From contig CM073885.1 of assembly GCA_037176705.1 (NCBI GenBank), positions 161,128,290-161,192,289 of the forward strand: 64,000 bases of DNA, in the 5' to 3' direction. Numbering within the stretch: position 1 is the stretch's first letter; every line of letters begins with the position of its first letter. The notes beneath the pieces are model-generated. The model saw only the letters and a list, made by a program, of their open reading frames with translations. It was not told the origin of the DNA and ran no database searches. Of the stretch, positions 34,216 through 45,789 are shown piece by piece. The stretch comes from Molossus alvarezi. Taxonomy: Eukaryota; Chordata; Mammalia; Chiroptera; Molossidae. Both the position numbers and the translations under genes were made by a program.

Positions 34216-34526
34216 GTGCCATATAAGGGGGTTGCCGTTATTTTATTAGACACTCAGAAAAATAATTGCTGAATGAATGATGTGGCATAAGCCATAAAAT
34301 GAAATAAAATTGGTTTAGACAAGGCAAGGCCAGTATCATAGAGCATGGTACGAAATACCAGAAGAGCACAATGTGATCTCAGAAGCAAGTAGTGCCTAGT
34401 CCGAACCTTTATCAGCCATGACATTCAGAAGTCAAAATGAACAATTCAGTTTAAACTTCTTTTATTTTCTTTGCCTAGCTGTTTGAGGAGAACTATTCAA
34501 TGAAACCCAGAATGTAGTACAAGTAG

Positions 34527-34622
34527 ACAAGGAAAGAAGGAAGGGAGGGAGGGAAGGAGGGAGGGAAAAAGGGAGGAAGGAAGGCAGGAAGGAAGGAGAA
34601 AAGGCAAAGGCAGGGAAGGAAA
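34527..34622 (+). repeat. (GGAA)n/(GGGA)n purine tract
   Basis: Imperfect GGAA and GGGA units. Confidence 0.9.
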
Positions 34623-34624
34623 AT

Positions 34625-36334
34625 TTATTTGCCCACCCAAGAGAGCTATAAATTTACCTACTGTTTCTTCCAAATGCCACAGGCATGAAAGTCTGTGCAA
34701 AGATGGGTAATGCCAACAGTGCACTGCGTCGCTGCAAACCTTTGTTCAAACAGGGAGGAAGGTAAACTACTCTGCTCTGCTGAAGTGGAGACTCTCCCAG
34801 ACCCCAGGCACGTGAGGTCCGGCGACAACTGCGTTGCTTGATGTCTTCATCCTATTCTTAGGTGTACTAGGTTTCATGATTGGCATAAATTCGGGCCACT
34901 TTTCAAACAGAAAATTATGGATGTAGGCAGTGTTTCTGTTTGCATAAGACTGAGTCACAGCTCCCTCTGATGAGATGTGACATGAATTACCAGGGTAGCT
35001 GAGTTAGGAGCTAAGGAACATCGTGTGGGATGTTGAAGAAAGACAGGACTCCCCTTCGAAACTCCCCTCCCTCCGACTCCCTCCTCCCCTAATTCGAAAC
35101 TCTAGGAATTATCCACATTGGACAGGACTGTGTTTCCTTCGGGTGTGTGTTTGAGTCAATCTCATCCTATTTATCTGCTCACCTGTTTACATGGCAAGAC
35201 TTGACAACAGCACACTTCATTCAAGGCTGCGGGTTCTCCCCTCCCCCAGCTGTAGTGCGGGTGAGGCTGTGGGAAAGAGGGTGCGTGGCCCCTCGGCCGG
35301 GGGCAGCCTCTAGCATGTGCAGGGTTGAAGTGGGTGGGAGAGGTCAGGGCAGGAAAGTCTCTCTCCCCCTGGGACTGACGGGTGTTCAAACCCAACCTGT
35401 CCTTGTGGTGCGCCTCGTGGGGGCTTGGAAGACCCCCGTCATCCCGCTGCTGGGGCTTTCTCGTGCCATTCCCTGGCACAGTGTGGCCTCCCTTCAAGTT
35501 GGTCATTTAAGATTCCTCCCTTCACCTAGGCCCCCACCCAGCTTCTTCCAGGTGGGGTTCCCTTGCCCTTCACATGAGCACTGGGCACCTAAGAGGAGCC
35601 AAGACCAACTCTCTCAGGCAGCCACATCTGACCCAAGACAGTGGGGTAGAAGTTTCTCCCAATATCCCACTCTCTCCTCCCTTTGCTGCCACCAGCTGCT
35701 TCAGCTCTTCCCTTTCCCTTTTGAAAGCTCCCTGTGTCCTCCCAAGAGGCTCCTCAAAGCCCCTCTGCCAGGCCTGGGGCGAGGGGACAGGCCTCCCCCT
35801 GCCCCTATCCTCCGACAGACCGAGACAAGGTCAGCTTAGACAGCAGGCTTCAGAGCTGTTCTCAGACCCTCCCTCACCAGCCCCCGAGTGGGTGTGGAAG
35901 ATGAGAACGGTTGGTGCCCACCGTCTCGCCATCTCCAATAAAGTCCAGGAGCCTCCTTGTAATCCTGCCAAACGTACTAGAGATGAGGTTAAAGGGGCGC
36001 CTACACTGTCTGTCTTTCATTGTCTTTGCTTCCATAATGTAAACGATATTTCACCTTTTGCCAGAGAAAGAAAGAAAATGAACAAAACGGGAAGAGAGAA
36101 CGTTTTCCGAATGGATTCTGCCCACCTTTTCCAGAAGGGCTCGCCCGCCTGCCCTCCCTCCCGCCCTCCCGCCCGCCTGCCTGCTCGCCCTCCCAGCACT
36201 TCTCAGCTCAGGGCTCTTTGCCCCGACCCCAACACACAGTGGCCTCGGCTGCCCTCGGACCCTGGAGCTTCAATATGGCACCCCCTGGGCAGTGTGCCCC
36301 CAGTTCCCAACCCCACCAAGCCGAAATTTCTACC
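34625..36334. other. Unannotated stretch, GC-rich at 35.2-36.3 kb
   Basis: No repeat recognised. The GC-rich part keeps long overlapping ORFs open (35147-35839 and 35574-36380, plus), both proline/serine-rich without domains. A CCCGCCTG/CCCTCCCG low-complexity patch lies near 36140-36195. Confidence 0.45.
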
Positions 36335-36342
36335 CTCTAGAC

Positions 36343-36534
36343 CAGTGGTTCTCAACCTTCCTAATGCTGCAACCCTTTAATACAGTTCCTCATGTTGTGG
36401 TGACCCCCAACCATACAATTATTTTTGTTGCTACTTCATAACTGTAATTTTGCTACCGTTATGTCTTAGGCGACCCCTGTGAAAGAGTCTTTCGACCCCC
36501 AAAGGGGGCGCGACCCCCAGGTTGAGAACCGCTG
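36343..36534 (-). mobile_element. SPIN/URR1-like hAT MITE, copy 2
   Basis: Same 192-bp element as 16490-16681 in the opposite orientation: starts CAGTGGTTCTCAACCTTCC and ends CCCAGGTTGAGAACCGCTG. A perfect 8-bp duplication CTCTAGAC lies at 36335-36342 and 36535-36542. Retained CpGs (GGCGACCCC, GGGGGCGCGACC) suggest it is less decayed than copy 1. Confidence 0.92.
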
Positions 36535-36542
36535 CTCTAGAC

Positions 36543-37999
36543 CATTCTTCCTGCATTCTGCCGAATGAACAAAAGAAGGCATTACGGATGAGCTGCTTAG
36601 TGCTCAGGAGTCACATGGAGGCAGATTTGCATTCACACAGGCCTTCAGGCTGCCAAAGGGGTCGTTTCAGGCCCTGAGCTAATAGTTGGAATAGTACCTG
36701 AGTTCAGTCTGTCAGGCTCACTGTGAACAGAGCCCAGAGATTGCAATGAGCAGTCCTCATACTGTGCCATGACCCAGTGTTCTGTCAGGAGGTGACCACC
36801 ATGCCCACGACTTGTCAGCTCCCACCAGCTCGGCCAGGGAGTCAGGTCTTGCCCCGATGCCCAGACATGGGCCTGGGGAGTCGGCTGTCTCCTTCTGCTG
36901 CCTCCCCAGCACTGGGGTTGGAAACTGCTTTCTCTCTGACAGGCCATCGTTCCCCACTCCCTTTTCCAGCCTCGTACTATTCATGATGAAGAGCACCCAT
37001 TTAATTTGATGTATCTGGCTTCGGTGTATCAAGACCATTGATTTATCTGAAATATGGTTCAATCGATTCCTATGCATTTTTGTTCCAGAGTTTGCATGTA
37101 AATATTTTCATTGAGACTGAAATGTTCAAACAAGCAACCCCAAAACTTCACTGGCCTCTAGGGCTGTTCCCAGAGGCAGCAAAAGCAGCAGCTCCAGGGA
37201 CTCGAGGACAGAAGTGTCTTCTCCACCTCACCTCCCCAGGGTTCGTTGACACCCTATTCTGGTCCCATCCTCCCCATCTGTCCTGTGGCCCTTATGCTGT
37301 TCCTGGGATGCACAGGGAACCCCCTCATCCACCATCCCGGCAAAAACATGCTTTCTCCAAGTCATAGTCTGCTCGCTTTCAGTTCTTCCTAATTCACCAT
37401 CTTCCATTTCTTTGTTCAGTGAATCACTGGTCCCTCAGTGCCGGTCCTTGGCTGCTGACTTCAGATCTATTGTTCCCTTTTTCCTCCCCTGACTGCATGG
37501 CGAGTTCCACGGCTCTGTGTCAGTTGGCTTCAATGAATGGAAGACACTGCAGGGAAATTGGAAGGGAGTAGGAAGGGAGAAGCTGGGCCGTCCTCCCCCA
37601 CCCCCACTCGGCCTTGGCAGATGACTCCAGCGGTGGTCGGGTCCCACCTGACTGGTCCACAGTGTTCCAGCCTCTGCCAGGTGACCCTGGTCCTTGGCTC
37701 CAGGAACCAGCTCCTCCCTGTGTCCCTCAGGCCAAGGCGTGTGCTGGCTTTCGGCTGCCTCCCCAGCTCCTGTTGGCTTCTTCCTCCTCCATCACCTGTG
37801 CCTAGCTCCAACGGACATGGAAGCAGTAGTTGCAGAGACTCCAGAACTGCTAAATTCAATACTGTTTCCTGTCATGACAGATTTTTTTTTCCCTTTCCTG
37901 ATGGGCCCCAGGGGTATATCTCCTTTCTGACTTTCCATCCTGCTGCACTCTGAGAGCATTCTCTGTGACAGGCAGGGTGTAACGGACTTCGGTTCTCCT
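36543..37999. other. Unannotated non-coding stretch
   Basis: No repeat recognised. ORFs of up to 138 codons overlap on both strands at 37530-37960 in a GC-rich part and lack motifs. Confidence 0.45.
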
Positions 38000-38095
38000 C
38001 TGGGCTCTGACAGTCCTAGCTGCGCTACTTTAGTCAACTTCCTAAACCTCTCTGAGCTCCAGCATTGTCACCTGTAAAATGTAGATAGTGAAACT
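38000..38095 (+). mobile_element. MIR SINE fragment (sense)
   Basis: CTTCCTAAACCTCTCTGAGC, TCCAGCATTGTCACCTGTAA and AATGTAGATAGTG match the central MIR region. Confidence 0.75.
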
Positions 38096-38296
38096 CAAGT
38101 CTGCCACTGAGACAGCCTTTGGTAACCTTCCAGCATGTTGTCTGGCGACTACTGTCTACTCTGTAAACATAAGTCTCCTCACCTCCCCCGGAAGAGTGGT
38201 CGTATCCACTAAGGTAGGAGTGCACATCCCCTCCAGGGAAACATACTTGTGTTACAGCAATGACCTCCTAGAAATAAATACTTCAGACTCAATAAT

Positions 38297-38354
38297 CAAT
38301 TTTAAATGTATCAATCTCAAACACGCAATTTTAAATGTATCAATCTCAAACTTG
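38297..38354 (+). repeat. 29-bp direct repeat, two tandem units
   Basis: The unit begins CAATTTTAAATGTATCAATC and occurs at 38297-38325 and 38326-38354. The copies differ at two bases near the end (ACG versus TTG), so the duplication is recent or maintained. Confidence 0.95.
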
Positions 38355-40793
38355 CACAGCTAGAAAGATAGTCTTGGACAAGCTGGCCTTTGTGCACCTT
38401 CATTTCTCTTGCGAGGACTGGGGAGGGCTTCTCTGCTCTGGCCCCTTCTCCTCTCTGTTAGCTGGAAGGAGGTGCGGTGCTGACATGAGAAATGATCCTG
38501 CTCCCCATCCCTGGAGGGGTGGAATGTGTGGGGCTCAAATGTGTGGGAGTCTGGCCCGGGGTTATTTTTGTTTCCATTAACATTCTCTTCTATATGTATT
38601 TTAACCTTAATCAATTGCATATGTTTTTGTTTTATTTGCACTTAGTTCATCAAAGTGTCCCTTATGATCTGAACTATGCCACGAGGGCTTCAGCTCTTCA
38701 GTGAAATGCTCATTAATACCCCTGGGAAACAGGAAGTTGCATTTAGTCAAATATAAATAAAGTCAGCTCCCAGGGGCTTCGCCCTGGCCTGGGTCAGGAA
38801 GGAGCCGGTGACTTCTCAGTTGATCTGATCCATTGCCCCCTCTCCAACTGCACTGGAGGAAGGAATTCCCAAGACTCCGGACAAATAAGTGCTTTGAAAA
38901 TGTGCTTGTCCTTTGTTCAACACCGTTACGCAGAGAATCGGGGTTTCATAAAGGAAGGAGATCCTATTAATTTGGCCAAATAACTGGGTATCATTCCAGA
39001 TTTATGTCCACCCCCGAGTAGTTTGAAACCAGGCAGTGCAGGGAGGAAGCAAGAAATAGGAGAAAAGGTAGGAAAGCCCAAACCACCTCGCCAAGACGCC
39101 TGCAAGTCGTGTGGTACAGCTCTCCGTCCTGTCTCTGCCGGCTTGCTCGCCCGCTCGCCAATGCTCCCACTACACATATGGAGCCAATTACGAACAAAGC
39201 CCGAATTGTTATATATTTGGAATTTCCCACATCAACTTGATGCTTTCTTTAACTGCCTCTTAATGTGTGTCTGCACTGGGTGACCAGACCCACGCTTCCA
39301 GCCTGCCTGCCCCCGCCCCCGCCCCACCCCCCTTCTGAGAGTCTCTTTCCTGATTCATTTTATAGCGGTATAAAGTTCCACTCCTTCCCTTCACACCCCA
39401 CCCCCACTTCCTATCAATCTCTTTGAATAAACAGAACATTCTTTTCCATCATTTTCAATAAACTGGTCTGTAGAGAGTAAATATAAGCTGGTTCCCAAAG
39501 CATAGGAGTGATATCAGGTTAACACCCAAAAGCATGGGATGATTACAAAGGAAATGGCATCTCTTTCATAAAACCCGGAACGGAAAAGAGCAGTTGATGT
39601 AGAAATGTGTTGAAAAGAAGACTAAAATACTTCCAATCTTGGAAGTCCCTTACTTGTTTTTCTTTATAGTCATTTTCTCTGCTACAGAAATAAGCAGCTT
39701 TCGGGAGGCGTAGCAATGGGGGTGGGAGGAGGTAAACACTGTATCAGTTATACAACATCACAGGAAAGTTAGAATTTTACAGCATGTGTACCCTCAGACA
39801 ACACGAGAAGATTCTCCGATACAGAATTCTACGATAAGATTAGAAAATAATAGGCAAATGTAATGGATGAATATGAACTTGGATAGCTTTTTTCAGAGCC
39901 TTGTAAAATCAAACACAACTTCTTCATGTTCACTGGCACCAATAAAAATAAATGTTCTATAACAGACATTTAAAGAGGGGGTCCCACATGCAAGTAGATT
40001 TAAGTTGATGCATCTGAACCATGTGACACAAACATTTTCCTCTTCCTCCTCTCATGCTTTCTCTTTGTGGACTGCATTCACATATATAATTAATTGTATG
40101 CCTACATTTATTTTCTATGTGTTGGAAAGCAGAAGGGAAAAAAATAAAACAGATATGCATGTCTGACTCCCAGGGTCATATGTATAATTTATGACTGCAA
40201 AGAGGGACCCCCCCCCCCCCAAGTCCCTAATGTGCTATGTCACTGGTCTTCACATATTTTTTCCTGTGCTGGGGAGAGAGGAAAATCAGAATGCAGAATT
40301 TCACCAGAATCTCCACACCAGATGGTGATGTTCCAAATAGTCTTCTTAAGGTGAGCATGTGACCTACTGTACAGCCGAGGGGCTCCTGCATCACGTGATG
40401 GAATGAATAATACGTCTGATAGAGCTTTGATTAGACGACTGACCTGGTTACCATCTGTAGTCACGAGAAACCAAGTTGACATTTCTGGACCACTCTCCCC
40501 AGAAGCGTCGCTTGCCCACTTCTGGGACACGCAGCCTCACCGAGGGACAGGCACATGGGGACAGACAGGAGGCAGCTAAAGCTCAGCAGCTGAAAGCACT
40601 CTCAACTTGCAGAACTTGGGCTATTTTTCTTCTTCCCCATCCCCCCACCTCCTGACAAACCACATCTTGACTCATATGGTCGAAAGAAAAACTCTTTCAG
40701 TTATTTGATATTTGGGAAACCTCCAGGAGACCGTAACTTTGTTTTGAGGAAGCCTCTGTCTCTCCCTTTGCTGGGAACGCTCCCGGACACGCG
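38355..40793. other. Unannotated, repeat-poor stretch
   Basis: No transposon recognised in 2.4 kb. Includes a possible splice acceptor at 38646 and a 12-base or longer C run near 40209. Confidence 0.45.
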
Positions 40794-40838
40794 AGCACAC
40801 ACACCCACACCCACACACACACTCACACTCACACACAG
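40794..40838 (+). repeat. (CA)n-like tract
   Basis: CA-rich sequence with CCCACA and CTCACA interruptions, ending 9 bases upstream of the candidate start codon at 40848. Confidence 0.9.
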
Positions 40839-40847
40839 CGCTACACC

Positions 40848-40940
40848 ATGGTGGTTCAGGCTGCAGTGGCTCCGAATAGATCCCAAAGACTTTTACTGAA
40901 AATTCCTTATGGATCTCTGAGAAGACGCAGCGTGGAGAGG
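40848..40940 (+). CDS. Candidate first coding exon, unknown gene
   Basis: The ATG at 40848 lies in CACCATGG, an optimal Kozak context. Thirty-one codons stay open to 40940, where GAGAGG is followed by GTAAGC, a good splice donor in phase 0. The peptide starts MVVQAAVAPNRSQRLLLK and ends LRRRSVER, a basic stretch with a possible basophilic kinase site RRRS. It sits in an 11.3-kb Ves-free interval, and no other exon of the gene is visible. The ORF continues through the donor to 41048, so coding status rests on the start context and donor only. I do not recognise the protein; an alternative first exon or a non-coding RNA exon is equally possible. Confidence 0.28.
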
Positions 40941-40946
40941 GTAAGC

Positions 40947-43159
40947 GACGTGGCGGGCTGTTTGTGTTCCCCCAGCAACTGCTCCAGAGAAAGGGAGACC
41001 TTTGATTTCATTGTACACAGCCTCCCTCGGCTAGTGCTGTTTTCCTGAAAAATCCGAATTCCTGGGACTGTAGAATACTAAGTCACTTGTAATTTTTTTC
41101 CCTAATAGATAATGAGGAGAAAATTGAAACGGAAATTTTTGTTAGCTGTACATGTGGGTAGGGGGTGTTAGAGATGAAAAATGGAGACGACTGGGGTGGG
41201 GGCTGCCCTGTGTAACGGATGTGGAGGATGTGCGTGCTCGTGGAGAAAAGCATCCGGGCTGCAGGGGCTGTGAAACCCGTTTTCTTCTGTGTTTAATGAA
41301 ACAGGTCCATTAGTGCAGCAGGCTGCAAATTTCCTCTCTGGGTGACAGTGTCTTCAAAGGAGGTGATGATGACGTTAAGGAGCTGTGATGCCTTGCGGGT
41401 ATAAATTGAACACCCGGTTGACTAGAATCCCTTCTGTGTTTTGTTGTTGTCGTTATTGTTGTTGTTTCAAATACCTCGCTATCGTTTTGGTTTATGTTTT
41501 TACTACTATGGATTTGGGCTTAAAATTACTGTTAATTTTCTGAAAGCATGCTTACTTTACGGTAGTCCCTGGCAGAGGAGATCCCGTAAAGCAATCCGAA
41601 GGATTTGTCCTTCTCTGGAGTGACTGATGCAGTTTGGGGGATGACTGGAGCTAATGCAAAGCGGATGGTCCTGGAAACGGTGGGCTCATCTGTGTGGGGA
41701 TAGTGCCTACACTCAGGCAAAGATGGACTCGGTGGGTCTCAGGACCCCCAAAGCTCCTGTTTGAATCATGGCGGGCCCCTCCGTGAGCTGTGGACATCTA
41801 TTTAGTCGTCTTAGGTTCAAGTGTAATCTGAGATCAACAAGGCAAGGGGCTCTCTGGATAGATAGCAACCTGCCACATCTTATAAAGGGGAACAGCGCTT
41901 AATTCAAGTGGCTTTTTCTGGTTTGGATACTTACTACTCAGTGACTTGTAACTTTCAGGAAAACGTAAAGTTTAAAAATATGAGGGGCTATCTCGACTTC
42001 TAGGCAGGGCTGATTTCCTGACTTTTGATGAGTTCTATTTTTTCTGCCATTTGAGAATAATGAAAAATAACTTCACTGCCCACTCTGCTCATGTGTAGGC
42101 CTTGACTTTGAGACATCTTTCTTGTGCTCAGTATCAGGGTCATCAACTCATATGTACTCAGTGCCTACCGCATGCTCCCTTTTATACCAGGAGCTTTCGG
42201 ACATAGGACCAGCAGTTCCTGCGAAAGGTAAGATTTCTCAGGCTCATGTTGAATGTGATTTTAGGCTCTGGTGAAAATGTTTTGACCTGTATGGTAACTA
42301 AGGTTATATAATATGTTCTGTTCACAAATACTCGCTTGGAAATGTGAATTGCACACACTGGAGCTGTACCACATGGAGTACAATGAGAGAGTTACCCTAC
42401 GCATAGGCACGAAAAAATTCACAGCAACCTGACAGCCTCTGCTTCACCATTATAATCTCCAGCTAGGTGTTTAATAAATCACATATGTTTAATAATAAAT
42501 CAAGATGTATGCAGTTACCATTTCTGTTATTCACTGGTCACCAGTTTTAGAAAAACTGACAATACACGAACACCGTGTCATATATAAAACATGTCCGTTG
42601 TTGCATACACTGGCGTATGCTTACATTCAAAACACAAAGACCTGTTTTCTGCCCTTGAGCAGGTGCCGGGGTTGCTCAGGCCTGAGGAGTCAGATCTGAA
42701 AGCTTCTGGGCCCCTGAGAGAAGCACACCCGCCATCAGGGCATCAGCCGTGCTATCACTGTCCAGTGCTAGATGGGTAGCACCCGGGCTGGCACACCCGG
42801 GACATTATTCACAGGGGAAGGTCCCTTGTGCTCCTATGAGCTTACCCTGTCCCCCTTCACCACAAGGGACAGTGAGACTAATTAGAATGTATGATGTCAT
42901 GTCAATTACAATTGGATGTTTCATGCTGTTGCTGATTTTCTGACAGTTTTCAGGATCAGAGTCACATATTTATATAAAAGGAGGGCAGGAAAGGTGTGAA
43001 ATGGCATCTGCTTTAGGGCAGACACTGAGGACCAGCGCTGTGTTCTGGGGACTCCCTGGATTCAAAGCAGTGGCAGCTTTCTCAGTTACATCAGCAGCCT
43101 AGAGGGTGACAATCACTGGAACTGTCTCGCCATATTTAGTGATGCCAAGACCTCGCATT
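40947..43159. other. Unannotated, repeat-poor stretch
   Basis: No SINE, LINE or LTR recognised. ORFs are short. Confidence 0.45.
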
Positions 43160-43380
43160 GCTGTAACACCTTTGCACCAATGCGCTTTCTTATCCATTAC
43201 CTCACTTTACCATCATGAGTTATTAGGGAGACACAGAGGATGAGGTTATTATTTTCGACCTGTTTGAACAGGGAAACCAAGGTATGGAGACAGACACTCA
43301 GTGACAGAACGGGACCTAAGTTAGTGACCTGCCATTTAGCCTGTATTCCATCACCTTTGCTCTCTGGGAAACTTTGATAT
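43160..43380 (-). mobile_element. MIR SINE (antisense)
   Basis: ACCTCACTTTACCATCATGA, GATGAGGTTATTATTTTCGA, GGGAAACCAAGGTATGGAGA and ACGGGACCTAAG fit the reverse complement of MIR, diverged. Confidence 0.58.
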
Positions 43381-43597
43381 TGCAGCCTGGCCCTGAGAAA
43401 TTGGTTACAGCCAACTTGCCACCAGAATTTCACATGAAAGGGAATAGAGAAGACTAACCAAAGGCAGAGATGCAACAGCCGGAGAGTAGCTCATGATCTC
43501 TAGGGCTCTGACAGTCATGCGCATGTAGGTGTCCAGGATGAAACAACTGTTTCTGGTTTCCGACTGCCTGGAAATTGAATTGAAAGAAGAGAAACGA

Positions 43598-43760
43598 GCC
43601 CTGGCTGGGTAGCACAGTTGGTTAGAGTGTCATCCAATATGCAAAGGTTGCAGGTTGAATCCTCTGTCAGGGCACATACAAGAAAAACCGATGAATGCAT
43701 AAGTCAGTGGAACAACAACTCAATGTGTTTCTTTTTTCCCTCTCTCTCTCCGTTCCTCTC

Positions 43761-43762
<2 letters not shown>
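43598..43762 (+). mobile_element. tRNA-derived SINE, variant head
   Basis: CCCTGGCTGGGTAGCACAGTTGG head, GGGCACATACAAGAAAAACC middle and AACAACAACTCAATGTG, the same family as 16838-17048. Its tail has become the microsatellite that follows. Confidence 0.9.
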
Positions 43763-43854
<92 letters not shown>

Positions 43855-43857
43855 AAT
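43763..43857 (+). repeat. (GA)n(GAAA)n microsatellite in a SINE tail
   Basis: About 18 GA units pass into about 14 GAAA units. It produces long Lys-Glu and Phe-Leu-Ser repeat ORFs that are not genes. Confidence 0.97.
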
Positions 43858-43865
43858 GCACCTTT

Positions 43866-44114
43866 CCTTCTTAATCTTTACCTTATTTTTTTCATTTATC
43901 TTTAAATAGACTGGAAGGGAGGGAGAAGGGGGGAGAAAGAGAGAGAAAGAAACATCGATGTGACAGAGACACATCGATTGGTTGCCTCCTGCACGACCCC
44001 GACCAGGGCTGGGACAAACTGCAACTGAGGTACGTGCCCTTGACCAGAATCAAACCTGTGACTCTTTGATCCACAGGCCAATGCTCTAACCACTGAACTA
44101 AACCACTCAGGGCT
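43866..44114 (-). mobile_element. Ves SINE, long form (antisense)
   Basis: Inserted just beyond the GAAA repeat. The duplication AAATGCACCTTT is at 43854-43865 and 44115-44126. It lacks the canonical TCCTCACC at its 3' end, reading ATCTTTACC. Confidence 0.93.
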
Positions 44115-44225
44115 AAATGCACCTTTTTAACCAGGCTCTCTAGATATTCATCAAATCCTGGTCACAGAAATCCTTACTCAGGCCGGAAGGCCAGGCTTAG
44201 TTCTTGTTCATATGTTTTGCTTTGT

Positions 44226-44473
44226 TCTGTTTTTTTATCCTCACCCAAGGACATTTCTGCAACTGTCTTCAGATAGAGCGGGAAGGAGAGAGGAAGAGAG
44301 AGAGAGAGAAACATCAATGTGAGAGAGACACACTGAGTGGTTGCCACCCACACAACCCCAACTGGGGCGGGGGACAAACTGCAACCAAGGTACGTGCCCT
44401 TAGCGGAAACCGAACCCAGGACTCTCTGGTCTGTGGGCCAGTGCTCTAACCGCTGAGCAAAATGGCCAGGACT
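44226..44473 (-). mobile_element. Ves SINE, long form (antisense)
   Basis: TTTATCCTCACCCAAGGACA at the left and GAGCAAAATGGCCAGGAC at the right. Flanks TTCATATGTTTT and GTCATATGTTTT form a near-perfect duplication. Confidence 0.93.
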
Positions 44474-44754
44474 TTTGTCATATGTTTTCACAGATTTCCA
44501 CAAGTCCATCACCATGCCAGGCAGGGCACACAAAAATGAAGGAAATGTAAGACGCTAGATTTGGTAAAATAGGAGAGATTAGGGTTACAGGTTATGTAAA
44601 TGAAACAGGAGCAGCAAGGTAGATTGGAAGAGTGTGCAGCCACTCTGTTTCTAGGTATTCACTGTGTAGCCTTGACATAGTGACCCAGGCTTTCTTAGCT
44701 TGGGTTTCTTCGTCTACATAAATGAATATTTATTTTCATTTGTTAAGAAGTTGA

Positions 44755-44993
44755 GCCCTGGCCGGTTTGGCTCAGCGGTTGGAGCGTCGGCCTGCGGTCC
44801 GGAGAGACCCGGATTTGGTTCCCGCTAAGGGCACGTACCTCGGTTGCAGTTTGTCCCCGGCCCTGGTTGGGTCGTGTGGGTGGCAACCACTCGATGTGTC
44901 CCTTTCACGTGGATGTTTCTCTCTCTCTCTCCCCCTCCCACTCTATCTGAACAAAATATCGAAAAATGTCCTCGGGTGAGGATAATAAAAAAA
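44755..44993 (+). mobile_element. Ves SINE, long form, young copy
   Basis: Near-consensus, CpG-rich copy. The duplication AAGAAGTTGA is at 44745-44754 and 44994-45003. Confidence 0.96.
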
Positions 44994-45116
44994 AAGAAGT
45001 TGATGTAACGTATGGAGGGACCTAACACAATGTCTGGCATACAGAAAGCAATCAGTGATGGTAGGCATGTTTTTTTAAGTTTGAGTGGAGAAACACTTGA
45101 CTACTTGACTTGTTGT

Positions 45117-45326
45117 TTTTTTTCTTTATTGATTTTTAAAGAGAAAGGAAGGGAGAGAGAGAGGGAGATAGAAACATCAATGAGAGAGAACATCGATTGG
45201 CCGCCTCCTGCATGCCCCCCACTGAAGATTGGGCTCACAACCTGGGCATGTGCCTTGAGCAGGAATCGAACCGGCAGCCTCTTTGTGCATGGGTTGACTC
45301 TCAACCACTGAGCCACACCGTCCAGG
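45117..45326 (-). mobile_element. Ves SINE, short form (antisense)
   Basis: TCTTTATTGATTTTTAAAGAG at the left, GCCGCCTCCTGCATGCCCCC, GGAATCGAACCGGC, and the reverse head GAGCCACACCGTCCAGG. Confidence 0.92.
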
Positions 45327-45356
45327 TGGAATGTTTTATTAAATTACTATGACCCT

Positions 45357-45607
45357 AGCCCTGGCTGGTTTGGCTCAGCGGTTAGTGCGTTGGCCCACAG
45401 ACTGGAGAGTCCAGGGTTTGGTTCCCATTTGAACCATACCTCGGTTGCAGTTTGTCCCCGGCCCCAGTTGGGGTTGTGTGGGTGGCAACCACTCGATGTG
45501 TTTCTCTCACATCAATGCTTCTCTTTCTCTCTTTCTCCCACTGTATCTGAAGACAAATAAATGCAAATATGTCCTCGGGTGAGGATAAAAATATAAATAA
45601 ATAAATA
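45357..45607 (+). mobile_element. Ves SINE, long form
   Basis: AGCCCTGGCTGGTTTGGCTC head and TGTCCTCGGGTGAGGATAAA tail with an AAAT-repeat end. A perfect 16-bp duplication AAATTACTATGACCCT is at 45341-45356 and 45608-45623. Confidence 0.96.
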
Positions 45608-45789
45608 AAATTACTATGACCCTACAATATGAGGAAATAGTTTCATGTTGGAAATTACAGTTACAGGAACAAAACCTAAGAATAAGTGAGCAAAGCTTTT
45701 CTGTGGCCCAGGCTGTGTTGCTTTAGTGCATTTATTAGGGGAGCTCATCTCCCCATTGTTTGCCCTTCTCTACCATCCAGACCCACACA

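Noticed and set aside
35147..36380. Two long overlapping plus-strand ORFs (230 and 268 codons)
   Set aside because: They overlap in different frames in a GC-rich, stop-poor region, are proline/serine-rich without domains, and the second ends inside the SPIN-like MITE.
43667..43974. Lys/Glu- and Ser/Phe/Leu-repeat ORFs on both strands
   Set aside because: They are translations of the (GA)n(GAAA)n tract.
44755..44830. tRNA-like sequence with A and B boxes
   Set aside because: All such heads are continuous with SINE bodies and tails, so none is a tRNA gene.
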